The position numbers were made by a program, and so were the translations under genes. The notes beneath the pieces are model-generated. The model searched no databases. It was given only the letters and a program-made list of their open reading frames with translations, and had not been told where the DNA came from. From Pristionchus mayeri (Eukaryota; Nematoda; Chromadorea; Rhabditida; Neodiplogasteridae), in the NCBI GenBank assembly GCA_036245805.1, contig BTRK01000006.1, positions 1,178,001-1,242,000 on the forward strand: a stretch of DNA of 64,000 nucleotides, written 5' to 3'. This document shows positions 10,940 to 22,305 of the stretch, one piece after another (position 1 is the first letter of the stretch; the number at the start of each line of letters is the position of its first letter).

Positions 10940-11981
10940 GTGTCCAGTTTTCGCTCACTGTGTCGTTGTGAAGTATGTTGGAGAAGGGTGGTGGCACTGC
11001 TTGGATGATGTCTTCGATGGTTGCAGAAGTGTCCGAGATGAGAAGGTCGATTATCGATGACTCGTTGGAGTCAAGAGACGACGTCTGTTATGTAAAAGGC
11101 AATGTAAAGAGGAAATATTTGAATTCCCGCATTTCCAATGGAATTGCGGAAATTCTAATATTTCCACTACTCGTTGACTTTTTGCACGGCATTAGAACAC
11201 TATAAGATTGCTACATTACTGATTTAACTTACCCTGGGATTTAAGTGTAGTGTCTTTGCGATCTCTCCGTAAATTTGTCGATCTTCCACGTAGCATGCGA
11301 TATTTTCTCGGCACCTAAACTTAAATTCAGCATGCAAAGAAAATTTTTCACGACCTGTCTCTAACAAAATCGGCATATTTATTATTCTCGGCCGTGGGGT
11401 GCTGCTTATTCGCAAGCTTTAAGTCGTACTGAAATATATGTGATTAGCGAAAAACCTCTTCATTCTGCACTCTTTCGCCAGGATGCTATTATCCCATCCC
11501 TATATTGAAATTGTTATTTTTTCATTTTATTTCTGTTCAAAAACCTCCAATTTGTCAATCAATTTCTCACCGCAATAGGGCTGTTCTTCATGACAGCAGG
11601 GCGAAGTCTGTGAGTGGCATTCACGAACAGATCCTTCACTCGATTGACGAAGAACTCATTGGGATCAACCGATTGCGAGCAGACATGATGGTAGAAGTCA
11701 TCGCAAGCGGAGACGTTCCTGACGATGAAATGTGTGGAATTGTTTTCGAAACCTCTTCTCTACTTCAATAATTCTTCTACCACGTCTGATCAATGAGAAG
11801 GGACGCAAATGAAAAGACCCCCCCTCCTCGAAGCAAGCCCTACCTATCCCTGATATACGATTCCAAAGTTTAGGTTCAAAGAAGACACATCGATGTATGT
11901 TACTACCAGCATTTCTATGGACTTCTCTATGGAATAAAATGCCGAACAATTATTGAGCCATTGCAAAATGAGGACACATAC

Positions 11982-12093
11982 TAGTGATGGCAAAACTACG
12001 CGCGCTCTCCTCGTTTCACACGCTCTCTCACCGGTCAGACAGAGCAAGGTAGCATGAGAAACGAGGAGAGTGCGCGCCGATTTGGCATCACTA
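11982..12093. mobile_element. Hairpin MITE, TAGTGATG family
   Basis: Ends TAGTGATGGCAA and TTTGGCATCACTA, arms GCGCTCTCCTCGTTTC. It is in the first intron of the M13 pseudogene. Confidence 0.85.
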
Positions 12094-12224
12094 ATACATA
12101 CCTGTCGATGAGATGCTCCAGGTGGAATCTCAATCGTTCGGAAGAAACAGTGGCAAGCAGGAGAAGGGAGAGGAGAACTGTAGGAATCATCCTTGCCACT
12201 ATGACTAGTGCTCGACCTTAAGTA

Positions 12225-13238
12225 CTCATGATGTGAGAGATAAAGAGAGAGAGAGTGTGAGAGAGAGAAAGAGGGAGACAAAGAGAGATAGATAAAGGGA
12301 AATAGGGAAAGCTCCAGGAACGAATCTCATCATGCTGCATTTTTCTTTCCAATAATACAGTCGATAGTGTTTACAGAATGGTGATACGATTGCTTGTCAA
12401 GCTTTTCCTAGCCCAGATAATGCTTAATTTGCAATGAAACGGCATTGTTCAAGGAAAATTTCGAGGGGGGGCTGGTGATTAATTGCCATTTAATAACGAT
12501 TGGAGAGAATGACATCATATCTGAAAATAATGGAAAGAAAATCCCGAGGATGGATTAATCACTCGAAATAGTTCCGGTTTGGCTACAATACCTTTCCTGT
12601 TAGAATGAGCCTATCAGAGAGATTGTTGAGAATCACAAAAGTGCATTTCTTAAGTAAGAATCATAATCAGTTCGTACACTCTCAAAACCCTAGAAAAGGT
12701 CATTTTTTAGCTACATACCAGGTTGGTTCTAATTCGACCTTGAATATACGAAGGCCTAGCTCTCTTCCAGGTAGTAAGTTGGAAAAGAAACAATCCCTGC
12801 ATCTGGCGGAAACATTCTGTTTATGGTTCTTAAAAAACAATAATATTATTTGTCGGATCGATGTACCATTCGGATAGATACAGATAGTCGGATAGATACA
12901 GAGTATTGCATTTTCAAAGCAGTTCAGGAAATGTTTATTATTGCACTGAAATATAGGAAGACGGCAAAGACAGCAAAATGCTAATTGTCACATTTTATAA
13001 ATTCGTGGGTTCGAAGTATAAGACCTTCGATCACTTTCTCCAATTTTCCAGCAGTCGGCAATCAATAACAAAACTTCGGCTAAACGAGGAATCGCAAAAC
13101 ATGCTTATTCATCCAATCCATTCATTAGATTTCTCCTTTAACTTTCTCCTTTTGTTCGCTTTGAAAACTGCTTGATTCATCCTCCGCCCAGACAACTACT
13201 ATAAAGCATCACTCACAATCCATCAATCTCATTCCGCC
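12225..13238. other. Purine-rich tract, then interval without a recognised gene
   Basis: About 12228-12310 is a GA-rich low-complexity tract. The rest, up to protease A, holds only short open frames (longest 12605-12877 plus) with no family similarity or splice pattern I can support. A TATA-like CTATAAAG lies at about 13199, 40 bp before the start codon of protease A. Confidence 0.5.
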
Positions 13239-13991
13239 ATGAAACTGGCAATACTCCTCTGTCTCGTCTCTCCCCTTCTCTCCTCCGTTCCCTGCGGGAC
13301 TCATCTGCCCAAGCATCGCTTCGAGAGATTTGTAAGCATTTTTTTAAAAAAATTATACGTAAACATAAAAAAAATTAAAACAATTTTAGATAATCGGCGG
13401 GAACAACGTGACCAAGGTTGGAAAGTGGCCCTGGCAGATTCTCGTGCTTACTCCGAGTGGCGAGGCAATGTGCGGTGGTAAGCTCCAAATTCGGATCTTG
13501 CATTTTCCCCGTGGAAAACTTGAAAATAGTCGCTGCGGCGTTCTGCAAGAGTTCTTCGCTCTTAATTATGCACGTAATTATCGATGGGCAAGACGCCGGA
13601 TCAGTTACAACTATAACGTGGTGTAGCTTCCTTAAAGTTGTGGACCTTTGTGGGAACTCGAAAATAACGCTATGTTCCCTATCTTCTGTAAGATAGAGCG
13701 AGCAGGATTAGAACACATTTTCCCAATAAGCGAACCCTGTTCACAAGCACTAGTGGTTTAGAAACGTTTGGTTGGCGGAAGTCTTAATTACGAAATTTAT
13801 GAACGATTATCAGCGAAAACTGGATCCTGTCAGCTGGGCACTGCGTACGTGTTCCCCGTTCCGATTCCATTTTTGAAGAATTGGAAGGCGTTGGTATAGT
13901 AGGATCAATTACCACCGGGAAAAGTTATGACAAAGCGAAGATAGTGAGTTTTTGCGTTTTTACCATATTGAAATCGCATCAAATCAAGATA

Positions 13992-14904
13992 TTAGGTTGT
14001 TGCAAAAGTCTTGTGGTTTTTTGTGTCAGTACTTTGAACGATCATAACTCGCGTGTCTCAAATCTCAATGGCCAACAAACGTGGCGTTGTTTAGGGATAT
14101 GCTTGAACTTTGCTCACGTATATTTCAATCAAACCGATCATGCAACCAACGCAAGCAATTATGGTTCACGCAATTGCAAAAAAATCACAAAATTTAAATT
14201 TAAATTTTTTTATCTAGATATTTGAAGGGGAAATTCATGAAACAACTTCATAATGTTGGGTGAGAAGTACTATTGATGTTCTTTCAAAAAATAGGTTAGA
14301 CATGTCATGTGAGTGGGTTTGAACCAAATTACATGATAGCAAAAATATGAGCAGACCCAGGCTGCATGTGACTTGTACCTGCTTTTCTAAATGGAAGACC
14401 AATCATACAGGCTCCGTCATGTGTGCGCTGTACGCACCCACGAAGAGGCTATATCCTCATAAGAAATATTGGCGCCTGCTTGTTTCCCCTTTCAGAAAAT
14501 CTGAATTCCTCAATTTTCAGAAATATGCAAAATGAACACAGAAATGCAACATGCAGTCATTTTGCAGATAAACTCATTCCTCGAAATGATCTAACTTCCA
14601 GCATCCATAAGAAAAAGTATGTATAGGGTAAAGGTGGGAACTTCATTAAACCATTATGAATTGAGCATTCATGCTTCAGAGGAAACATAATATTGAAAAA
14701 TGTTGCGTTTTCGATGGATAAATTTTCGTAGTTTTAACTGGATCCTGTTCTCGCCTCTCTGATTGGGCAATGATTATAGGGTGCGCATATGTAAGAGTAT
14801 GCAAGGCCTCATTAGTAATCAATATCCCGAAGTTCATCTATCAATCCAACTGGAAGATGGAAGGCAAAATATTAAAATTCCACAGGACTTTTGCAACAAC
14901 CTAA
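13992..14904. mobile_element. Non-autonomous mariner-like element at a splice junction
   Basis: Terminal inverted repeats TTAGGTTGTTGCAAAAGTC and GACTTTTGCAACAACCTAA, flanked by TA target duplications (13990-13991 and 14905-14906). The 913-bp body has no transposase motif. The flanks rejoin as AATCAAGATAAACG, which matches the acceptor and start of the equivalent exon of protease G (AATCAAGATAAACG), so the element landed two bases inside exon 4 of protease A. Confidence 0.85.
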
Positions 14905-15233
14905 TAAACGCGACTCTACTCGTTCCATTCATGGGTTTTAATCCATTCATTCCAATCAACGATATCGCTCTTATGAAGGTAGGATCATTCACAGTCTGAG
15001 TAAATATGTTCTCCGTTAAGCTTGACAAGCCGCTTACCTTCGACGATGGCATGTCCCCAATTTGTTTGCCAAAGTCCTCCCAATCCATCCCTACGGACGG
15101 CTACGCTGTTGCTACAGGATACGGGAAAACTAATTGTTAGTTCAAGAAAGATAACAATTCACTGTTTAAAAAATAACAGATTTCATTCAATTCATTGCGA
15201 TATTTATCTATGCTTTCAGATAGAGGTATATTG

Positions 15234-15300
15234 GTAGTCGTGACTAGATCACGCAGGTAAATAGGTCTGGCGAAAAGGTGGGCACTCCAGACTGAATCAG
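15234..15300. repeat. Dispersed repeat fragment inside protease A exon 6
   Basis: The segment from TGGTAGTCGTGACTAGATCA to CACTCCAGACTGAAT recurs at 53255-53320 and in related form in the inverted repeat at 53236-53540 and near 60125-60290. It replaces most of the expected exon 6 of protease A. Confidence 0.7.
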
Positions 15301-15948
15301 CCCATATTAGCTCATCTAAAGTTGAGTTGCAATTTGCAGTCGGCGTTGGGATGAGGATGCAGAGAGAGAAGGCACCAAAGGAGTCACTGCTCGAACTATT
15401 CCAAAATCTGCACATAATCTGCGCCGGATCAATGGGTCACGCTGTGAGCAATGTGCGTTTTTTTCCAATAATCCCCCACCATTCTATCCAAACTCCCTCT
15501 TCTCATCAAACTGACTTAATTTTTATCATACGAAACCTTGACACAACCAGAAATACATCGAAATAACAAAATCGAAAAGTTAATAGAGCCAGCCTTAATA
15601 TGCAATTTGGGAGGAGAAATTTTTCCGGACCTAATGTTATTCAACCTAAGAAAGTCGATGCATTTCAGGGTGACAGTGGAGGTCCGTTGATGATGAAATC
15701 AGAGGATGGAAGGTGGTTCCAGGTAACATCAGTTTCCAAATCGCACTGATAAATATAAGGCATGATCTGATTCAGATTGGAGTGGCATCATTCGGGTATA
15801 GAAAGCACACCGTTGATGCAGACGTAACACCTAGTACAGTTGCCTTTATTATTGTTATTAATCTTAGTGTTATTGTTTATCTACCAACAGCAGGATAAGG
15901 TTTTGAATAGAGGATAAGGTGTGGCTGGGGATTATGTGCAGTCCGTAT

Positions 15949-16279
15949 CAGTACATGCTAATCGCATTACCCTTATGCTTCTGCGGCGGCCCGCAGATCC
16001 GGAGGATAGTATTTGTAGGAACATGAGTAAGTGTCATGCAACGAGACGCTTTTCATGTTCCTCGCATTATCGGAATATCGGAAAAGTTACAGTTTGTATG
16101 CTTTTCTACGAGAGTCGGAATCTGAAAATTTTATGGCACACGGCAATATAGTTGACCCAAGGAACTAGTTATAAATAACAATTCTCTGTGCTTCATCTCA
16201 TTATCAGACGCAATGTGCCTGTGATTTGCGATTCCTGAATGATGTGGCGGCATATGGGTAATGCGATTAGCATGTACTG
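15949..16279. mobile_element. Small inverted-repeat element in last intron of protease A
   Basis: CAGTACATGCTAATCGCATT with four more bases at 15949 pairs exactly with its complement ending at 16279 (24 bp each). The 280-bp interior has no coding signal. Neither arm occurs elsewhere in the window as far as I can see. Confidence 0.65.
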
Positions 16280-16540
16280 TGCATTCCCTAAAGATTCATT
16301 TAGATGCATTCACGGACATCCGACCCTACTGTGATTGGATCAAAGATACAACGGGAGGCGAAGCGAGTTGCCAGGAAGAAGAAGTGAAACTGGAAGATAT
16401 TCAGATTCAAAAATAATAAGGCATAACATTGTCAATGCATAAAGTATTTGAGATTTTCCGATACAGAAAGCAAGTCACGAGTTCTGAATATGAATAAAAT
16501 TATGAAACGTTTCACTCCAAACTTTTAAATTTCAACACGT

Positions 16541-16622
16541 AGATATTTGCATTATTTTCCCATCCCATTATGATCAACAACATCTCCAGCATTTGCACCA
16601 TTTGCACAAGATCCATATAAAA
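16541..16622 (+). promoter_or_regulatory. Conserved upstream module of protease B
   Basis: Contains TTTTCCCATCCCATTATGAT, TTTGCACAAGATC and CATATAAAA. The same order of blocks lies upstream of proteases C, E, F and H, so it is a probable core promoter with a TATA-like box. A hairpin MITE at 16721-16825 separates it from the gene. Confidence 0.6.
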
Positions 16623-16720
16623 TCATCTTCCCCGTGTAACCACCATATTCTTTATATTTTCCTTTTGTTTACCTGGTTTGATTATGCAAATCGATATGAA
16701 ACCTTGATTCAATAATAGCT

Positions 16721-16825
16721 ATTGGTGATGTCAAAATTCTCCTCGTTTCACACGCTCTCTCGCAGGTCAGACAGAGTGAGAGAGCATGTTAAACGAGGAG
16801 AGCGCACTTCGATTTGATATCACTA
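16721..16825. mobile_element. Hairpin MITE, TAGTGATG family, in protease B 5' region
   Basis: Arms TCTCCTCGTTTCACACGCTC and complement, ends GGTGATGTCAAA and TTGATATCACTA. It sits between the promoter module and the start codon of protease B. Confidence 0.8.
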
Positions 16826-16930
16826 ATAGCTATGATCTGAGCGTTTCTGTAGTTTTCTCGATTGCTCCTTTGAAATTCTCGTTAGATTCAACGCGGAAGC
16901 AATACACGAACTTCTCAATCACAGTGGACC

Positions 16931-18076
16931 ATGAAGCTGGCCATACTAGTGTGTATCGTCTTTCCACTGCTAGTATCCATCCCATGTGGTGTTCAACGTC
17001 CGAAAGCTTCCAGTCGATTCGAGAGAATGGTGCGTCACTTGTTTACTCTCTATATTTTGTAGCAACTTTAATTCAATTGAGATCATCGGAGGAAACAACG
17101 TGACGAGGGTGGGAAGGTGTGCATATAAATTATCATCATTATTATTATTTTATTATCACTAATTATTGTTAAGGTGGCCCTGGCAAGTTGCCGTTTTTGC
17201 TACGGGCTGGGATGCGGGAGAGCGACTTTGCGGTGGTTAGCGAATTCATATTTATCTACCTAGCCACAAAATACAAACGCGCTTCTCACCCCCCCCCCCC
17301 CCACTTGGAAAGTAGTTCAAATACTCAGGAAAATGTGCAAATTAACGAATGCGTAGTATATCATATATATATCTGTCTAATATTGGATTATAAAAAGAAG
17401 TCCTACACCACGTCTTTCGAGACTTTCGTCTTTCGAGACTCTTGCGCGTCTTTCGAGACTTCAAAATTTAGGAAAACGCTCGCGCACTCGATGCCCACAC
17501 CTCGTGTTTTGTTGCGCGTTTAGTGTCGTTCTCCGCCCATATTTGATCGGATTGTACACCCCAAAATGGAAAAGACTTATGAACGAACCTAATATTACCA
17601 TCGAGCCTGTGTAGTCAATTTTTGCTTTCGGAACGTTTTCGGAAGTAGTAGTTTCTTTTACTATGCTTTTACTATGTTCCGGCAATTAACACCATCACTT
17701 GCCTTTCCTCAGTCAGGTAAATTACGAAAATAACGAAACAAATAACGAAAATAACGTAAATAATAAAATAAATAGTAAATAATAATAAATAACGAAATTA
17801 ATAACGAAATTTAGGAACTGTCATCAGCGATAATTGGATTCTAACAGCGGGACACTGTGTGCGCGAGCCAATGAACGGAGATGATATTTTTGACGTGAAG
17901 ATTGCTGTTGCTATAGGAGCGATCACCAACGCTTACGCTGCAAATGGCAAAATCGTTAGTTTTTAAAAATAATTTACCACTTCTTTAAGTATCTAATGTA
18001 GTTAAACGTGACGCAAATCATTCCCTTTACTGGATATTCCCCGTTGGCACCGGCTGACGATATCGCCCTTTTAAAG
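16931..18076 (+). CDS. Protease B, 5' half (exons 1-5)
   Basis: Exons 16931-17029 (signal peptide MKLAILVCIVFPLLVS, PCG), 17082-17116 (IIGGNNVTRVG), 17174-17235 (WPWQVAVFATGW, CGG), 17815-17954 (NWILTAGHCV, catalytic His) and 18002-18076 (APADDIALLK, catalytic Asp). All have GT/AG borders and keep frame. An intron inside the GR-WPWQ codon pair is shared only with protease C, marking B and C as sister copies. The residue before IIGG is Met, not Arg or Lys, so activation by a trypsin-like enzyme is not obvious. The donor at 18077 is followed 8 bp later by a foldback element. The matching 3' exons resume at 24518 in the correct phase. Confidence 0.85.
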
Positions 18077-18088
18077 GTATCGTTTTAA

Positions 18089-19158
18089 CAGAGGATTTCA
18101 GAGAGAATCGAGTTACTCCCTACAGGGTCCGTACAACGAAAAAATGAAAATGTGTGCCTAGGGGTACTTTTTCACGTAGATCACGAAAATCGACCCTAGG
18201 AAGCCGTATCTCTGACCCCTCATTCTCTGTGGTGCGCCGAACTGGGCGGTCGGTTTTTGAAACTTTTGTTTGGAGCTTCCAAACTCCATAACCAGATAGT
18301 GATTCTGAAAGATCTCGACGAGATAAGCATTTTTCCTGTTGGAAGTGAAGCTGTGAAAAAAGTTGTGGTCGTTTGAATTCTAAAATTTGTCTAAAAATTG
18401 TCGCCCTGAAAAACTTTTCGGCAGATTACAATCTGATTTCATTTTCATTCGATTCCGCGTGCATTTTTACCCCTAATCTCAAATTTTCAAGGAAATCGGG
18501 GGGATACGTATAGATCGAAATTTTGAACAAGGATTTTTTGGTGCTTTTGAGGCCAAAAATGAAAAATTTCAGAATAAGTCGAGTTAAAATCTTTCTGACG
18601 TATTTCGACCCGTAGAAAACGAATTTGCACATCTTTTCTCACCAAAACTTGAAAAAAAGTTTGTAGGCTTAAAAAATCGATATTTTTGGCCAAAAAATCT
18701 CGACATCGCCATATTCTTTTGAAAATTTCGATCTATACGTATCCCCCGATTTCCTTGAAAATTTGACATTAGGTGTAAAAATGCACGCGGAATCGATTGA
18801 AAATGAAATCAGATTGTAATCTGCCGAAAAATTTTTCAGGGCGACAATTTTTAGACAAATTTGAGAATTCTAACGGCCATAACTTTTTTTCACAGATGAG
18901 CTAGCCCTTCACTTCCATCAGGAAAAATGCTTATCTCATCGAGATCTTTCAGAATCACTATCTGGTTATGGAATTTGGAAGCTCCAAACAAAAGTTTCAA
19001 AAACCGACCACCCAGTTCGGTGCACCACAGAGAATGAGGGGTCAGAGATACGGCTTCCTAGTGTTGATTTTCGTGATCTACGTGAAAAAGTACCCCTAGA
19101 CACACATTTTCATTTTTTCGTTGTACGGAGGTATCTCGGTTCTCTCAGACTTCCTCTG
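18089..19158. mobile_element. Foldback element with 4-bp TTAA target duplication
   Basis: Two arms of about 430-470 bp (from 18089 and back from 19158) pair with about 90% identity around a spacer near 18517-18725. Ends are CAGAGGA and TCCTCTG, flanked on both sides by TTAA. There is no ORF with transposase motifs. A related copy, flanked by TTAT, lies at 33722-35768. It occupies the start of the large intron of protease B. Confidence 0.88.
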
Positions 19159-19655
19159 TTAAGTACAAAGCTTCGGCATATATATTACCTTTTTACCCTT
19201 AAAGGGATGTCACATTGATTGAACACTAATACTTATTTTATAGCAATCATTATCACTAAACGAATTGCCAAATAAAAAAATATATAATGTAATATTATTT
19301 GTAAAATAAATATAATAAAATAGAAAATAGTTGTCGATTGGTGGTGGGGTTTTAGGGAGCCGGCTCTGACTTGAGCCGGGAATTTAGTAAACCTCCCCTG
19401 GCAATTAGCCAACTGAATCGATCGGCGAGAAATCCGTTCGCATTTTCGTTTTCGTTTGTTTTTACTTAATTTAAGTGAATATTTTTATTGTTGTTTTATA
19501 TCATCGCATTAGTATAGTGTAGTGGCAGCGCTTGGACCTAAATTGACTGGCATTTTCCCGTCTTACTCGTTGTGCAAGCCTTAACATTGAATCACGTTAC
19601 TTGAGTAGTACATTTTTTTCGCGTTATTTGCATTCAAATCCTTCCTAGAAGTACG

Positions 19656-20347
19656 ATGCGTAAACGAAAGTGCGCTCGTTGTGGACAGAGCGCGACGATT
19701 CTGTTCAATTTCCCCGGAAACTCGAAGCGCGTTCACCAGCACCTGTGGGTGAAATCGCTTGGTTTGGACGAAGAGGTGGCTAAACGGGAATTGGAAAGAT
19801 TTCGCACTAGAGTAGCGGCAAAAGAGGATATTCGTTGGTGCGACAAGCACTTTGGCCTCGATGGATTGCCACTCCAGGTACCCACATTTATTCAATGTGC
19901 TGAAAAAAGTAATACGTTTTGTTCAAAGGCTCCTCTAGAAAGACGATTAGGCGATGGACCAGGTGATGGGAGCATACAGGTATTAGAATACTAGCGGCTG
20001 CCGCGCACAATACCCTCATAGAAGCAACGGCGCGTAACGGGGCCTGAAGATGCGGTGGTTGATCGATTCGAGGGTGGCGAGGGAGATGGGACAGTCGAAG
20101 GGACGAACATGCACGTAAGAACAATTGAGAGATTATCATCGACACTAGTTATAATTCCTTACTAAAGGACACAGTAATGTACTCTTTGACATATCTGAAT
20201 ATAAATATGTCAGGATGATGCTGTTTATATGGACATGGGGGGTAGTGATGTTCACTCACAGAACGAGAACGACCCGTTACTCGACGAGAATCAGGTGATT
20301 AGGACAACAATTATATTTTTTAGAAGATATATTTATTCAGTTATTAA
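19656..20347 (+). CDS. Small THAP-type zinc-finger protein
   Basis: Exons 19656-19979, 20022-20114, 20214-20294 and possibly 20324-20347 (stop), all in phase 0 with AG acceptors and GT donors; about 140 residues. The first exon starts MRKRKCARCGQ (Cys-x2-Cys), has LWVKSLG with the usual THAP Trp, and ends its finger with WCDKHFG (Cys-x2-His): a C2CH THAP pattern. The remaining exons are acidic, with GDGPGDGS and GGEGDGTVEG repeats. THAP domains bind DNA and occur in regulators and in P-type transposases. No transposase catalytic part follows here. The gene lies in the segment that splits protease B. Confidence 0.65.
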
Positions 20348-20579
20348 TTAGTAATCATTTATATATATCAGAAGAATATTTAGCAACAATATGCACACAA
20401 AAATTAGCAAGCGAAAACATCTATGGCATCACTAGTTTGAATATGTTTCAAATCTGCACAAATCTATACGTGTGTAGGATCATTAAACTATAGTTTAGAT
20501 AGTTTTAAACACTTACAACACAATAAATATATGTACTCATTGAGGCGGACAAAAACGCAACAGATCACAGCTCTTTAAG

Positions 20580-22003
20580 AAGTACTCTTGCAACTCGGGA
20601 GTACCATAACCAATCGTTACTACTGTAACCCATGAACTAAAAAACACATTTCCTCGGGTTTTTAAGAAATGTGTAATCCAGCCAACTGAATTTGACCCAA
20701 TGGCCTTGTTTAGGAGCTAATGGGCTACAGTAGTAACGATTGGGAACGGTAGGGTTGCAAAAACGAAAACGACAATTTCGCATCCTCTGGTAGCTCTTTC
20801 CATCCCTCTTAAAAGTGTGCTGTGCGAGAGGTCAACAGCTACGTGTATTTGCGTCCCTTCCTCACTCCTTCCTTTTGAAAGAAACGATTGACCCATTCCT
20901 TGATCTACTCGAGTCTCTAATAGTTATGCCCCTTCCTTTCTTTCTCCCTCTTGGGATCGGGATTCAACGATAGACTCGGGTAGATCAAGGAACGGGTGAA
21001 TGAAATCCCTTGCACGGATGGGACCACGAAGTTCCCGCACCCCTCGGCAGGTTGATCCCGTCCGCTCGAAAGTGAGGGAAAGATGGGAGATAGAAGGAAA
21101 GAGGATGTGATAGTTTAAGAAATTTAGAGCATAAAACCTTAGGGTATAGTACTCTCGATTTGGCTGCACTGTTTCCCAACAAAGATGAGCTTGAATTTAA
21201 CTCACAACTAGGGTTGGACAAACGAGATTGATATCGAGCTTCGCGCACCCATGGCCTCTCTCCCCTCCTGTCATCCTTACTCTCGCGCTTGCAAGGCCAA
21301 ACTGCCAGTGGGAACGTTCAGAAAGCGAGATCTCGATTTAGATCACTCTCTCCGCAGGTCAACAGACCCTCTTCCCATCTCCTCTTCTCCCCTTGCTCTC
21401 TCCCTGCCCGACTTGCTCCCCCGTGGATCAGCGTATGATAAGAGATTTGTGATATCCCCATACTTACAACCCGATGGGACATGGTCCCAAACTAATACAA
21501 ATAATACAAACCCACTCGATACTACCGTAACCCAGTTCCACGTGTCAGATCATGTTTCTTGTACCAAACATGTTTCTAAACAAATGCAAAAACCAATATC
21601 TTGGGTACTGTGGTATTGAGAGAGTACGGTACTTTTTGTCTATTTGAACATACACCTCATTTGTATTAGTTTGGGACCATGTCCCATCCCTAAACATAGG
21701 TTGTAAGTATGGGGATATCACAAATCTCTTATCATACGCTGATCCACGGGGGAGCAAGTCGGGCAGGGAGAGAGCAAGGGGAGAAGAGGAGATGGGAAGA
21801 GGGTCTGTTGACCTGCGGGGAGAGTGATCTAAATCGAGATCTCGCTTTCTGAACAAGGAATGGTTTCTTTCAAAAGGAAGGAGTGAGGAAGGGACGCAAA
21901 TACACGTAGCTGCTGACCTCTCGCACAGCACACTTTTAAGAGGGATGGAAAGAGCTACCAGAGGATGCGAAATTGTCGTTTTCTTTTTTGCAACCCTACC
22001 GTT
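20580..22003. repeat. Nested palindromic element
   Basis: Outer arms 20745-20887 and about 21868-22003 pair (AACGGTAGGGTTGCAAAA ends). Inner arms about 21315-21508 and 21650-21855 pair separately and carry a CT-rich block. A smaller hairpin (CCAATCGTTACTACTGTAAC against its complement) is at 20610-20744. The open frames of 120-128 residues in the inner arms are mirror images of each other and are not taken as genes. Confidence 0.85.
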
Positions 22004-22305
22004 TGCCCGCCCTTTTCAATAATTCAAAATAGATAGGTTATATATTATTTACAATAAAAATAACTATGGCAATATTTACAATAAACAATAAGTGACAATA
22101 TGTAAAACATACAATTAAATAAATCTCAACCTTCCATGTCCCATCCCTCCTTCCAGCCTTTCTTCTCTGCTCCTCTTTCCCTCTCCCAGCTCCAGGTCGC
22201 CTCACAGGAATCTGCAAAGAGTAGTCTTCAACCAGAGAGAATTGACTCGACCATTCCAGTGTGCCTACTCTGGGCAAATCGGTTAGCTCTAGGATCGAAA
22301 TTAGG

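Larger units (their letters stand above)
8533..12190 (-). pseudogene. Neprilysin-like M13 metallopeptidase, degenerate
   Basis: Minus-strand exons, 5' to 3': 12102-12190 (signal peptide MIPTVLLSLLLLATVSS), 11571-11718 (ACDDFYHHVC, the M13 N-terminal motif), 11355-11428, 11233-11314, 10959-11094, about 10577-10712, 10369-10536 (TSKWLHDNDTNYIREQ, like the M13 TxWLdxxT segment), 9754-9859 (NEDAPDIESN, like the NENIAD region), 9244-9340 (EQAYFYYVASA, then TGA, then C) and 8533-8709 (INGEFSLMPEFSRAFGC, the typical M13 C-terminus). Most junctions are in phase. Defects seen: TGA at 9272-9274 replaces the conserved Trp of the WC motif, the exon near 10712 has no visible acceptor, and there is no room for or trace of the zinc-binding HExxH exon. 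At least seven MITEs sit between or beside its exons. The family is secure; loss of catalysis is inferred from the missing HExxH. Confidence 0.78.
13239..16416 (+). pseudogene. Protease A: secreted S1-type serine protease, disrupted
   Basis: Exons: 13239-13331 (MKLAILLCLVSPLLSS signal peptide, then PCG), 13390-13477 (IIGGNNVTKVGKWPWQ), 13801-13943 (WILSAGHCV, catalytic His), 14905-14978 (INDIALMK, catalytic Asp), 15021-15135, about 15220-15233, 15340-15452 (ends HIICAGSMGH), 15669-15722 (GDSGGPLMMK, catalytic Ser), 15776-15833 and 16304-16416 (DIRPYCDWIK to stop). Lesions: the acceptor of exon 3 reads AT instead of AG; a mariner-like element sits at the start of exon 4; exon 6 is cut by a dispersed repeat after 14 bases; exon 7 is 113 nt, out of frame with the 109-115-nt family lengths. 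A polyadenylation signal AATAAA follows at about 16493. Family membership is clear; loss of function is inferred from several independent lesions. Confidence 0.85.

Noticed and set aside
14730..14790. AACTGGATCCTGT inside the mariner-like element, resembling the His exon of protease A
   Set aside because: Only 13 bases match and the AGHC codons are absent; probably chance.
21251..21931. Open frames of 122 and 128 codons on opposite strands
   Set aside because: They are mirror images within the arms of a palindrome, without family similarity.
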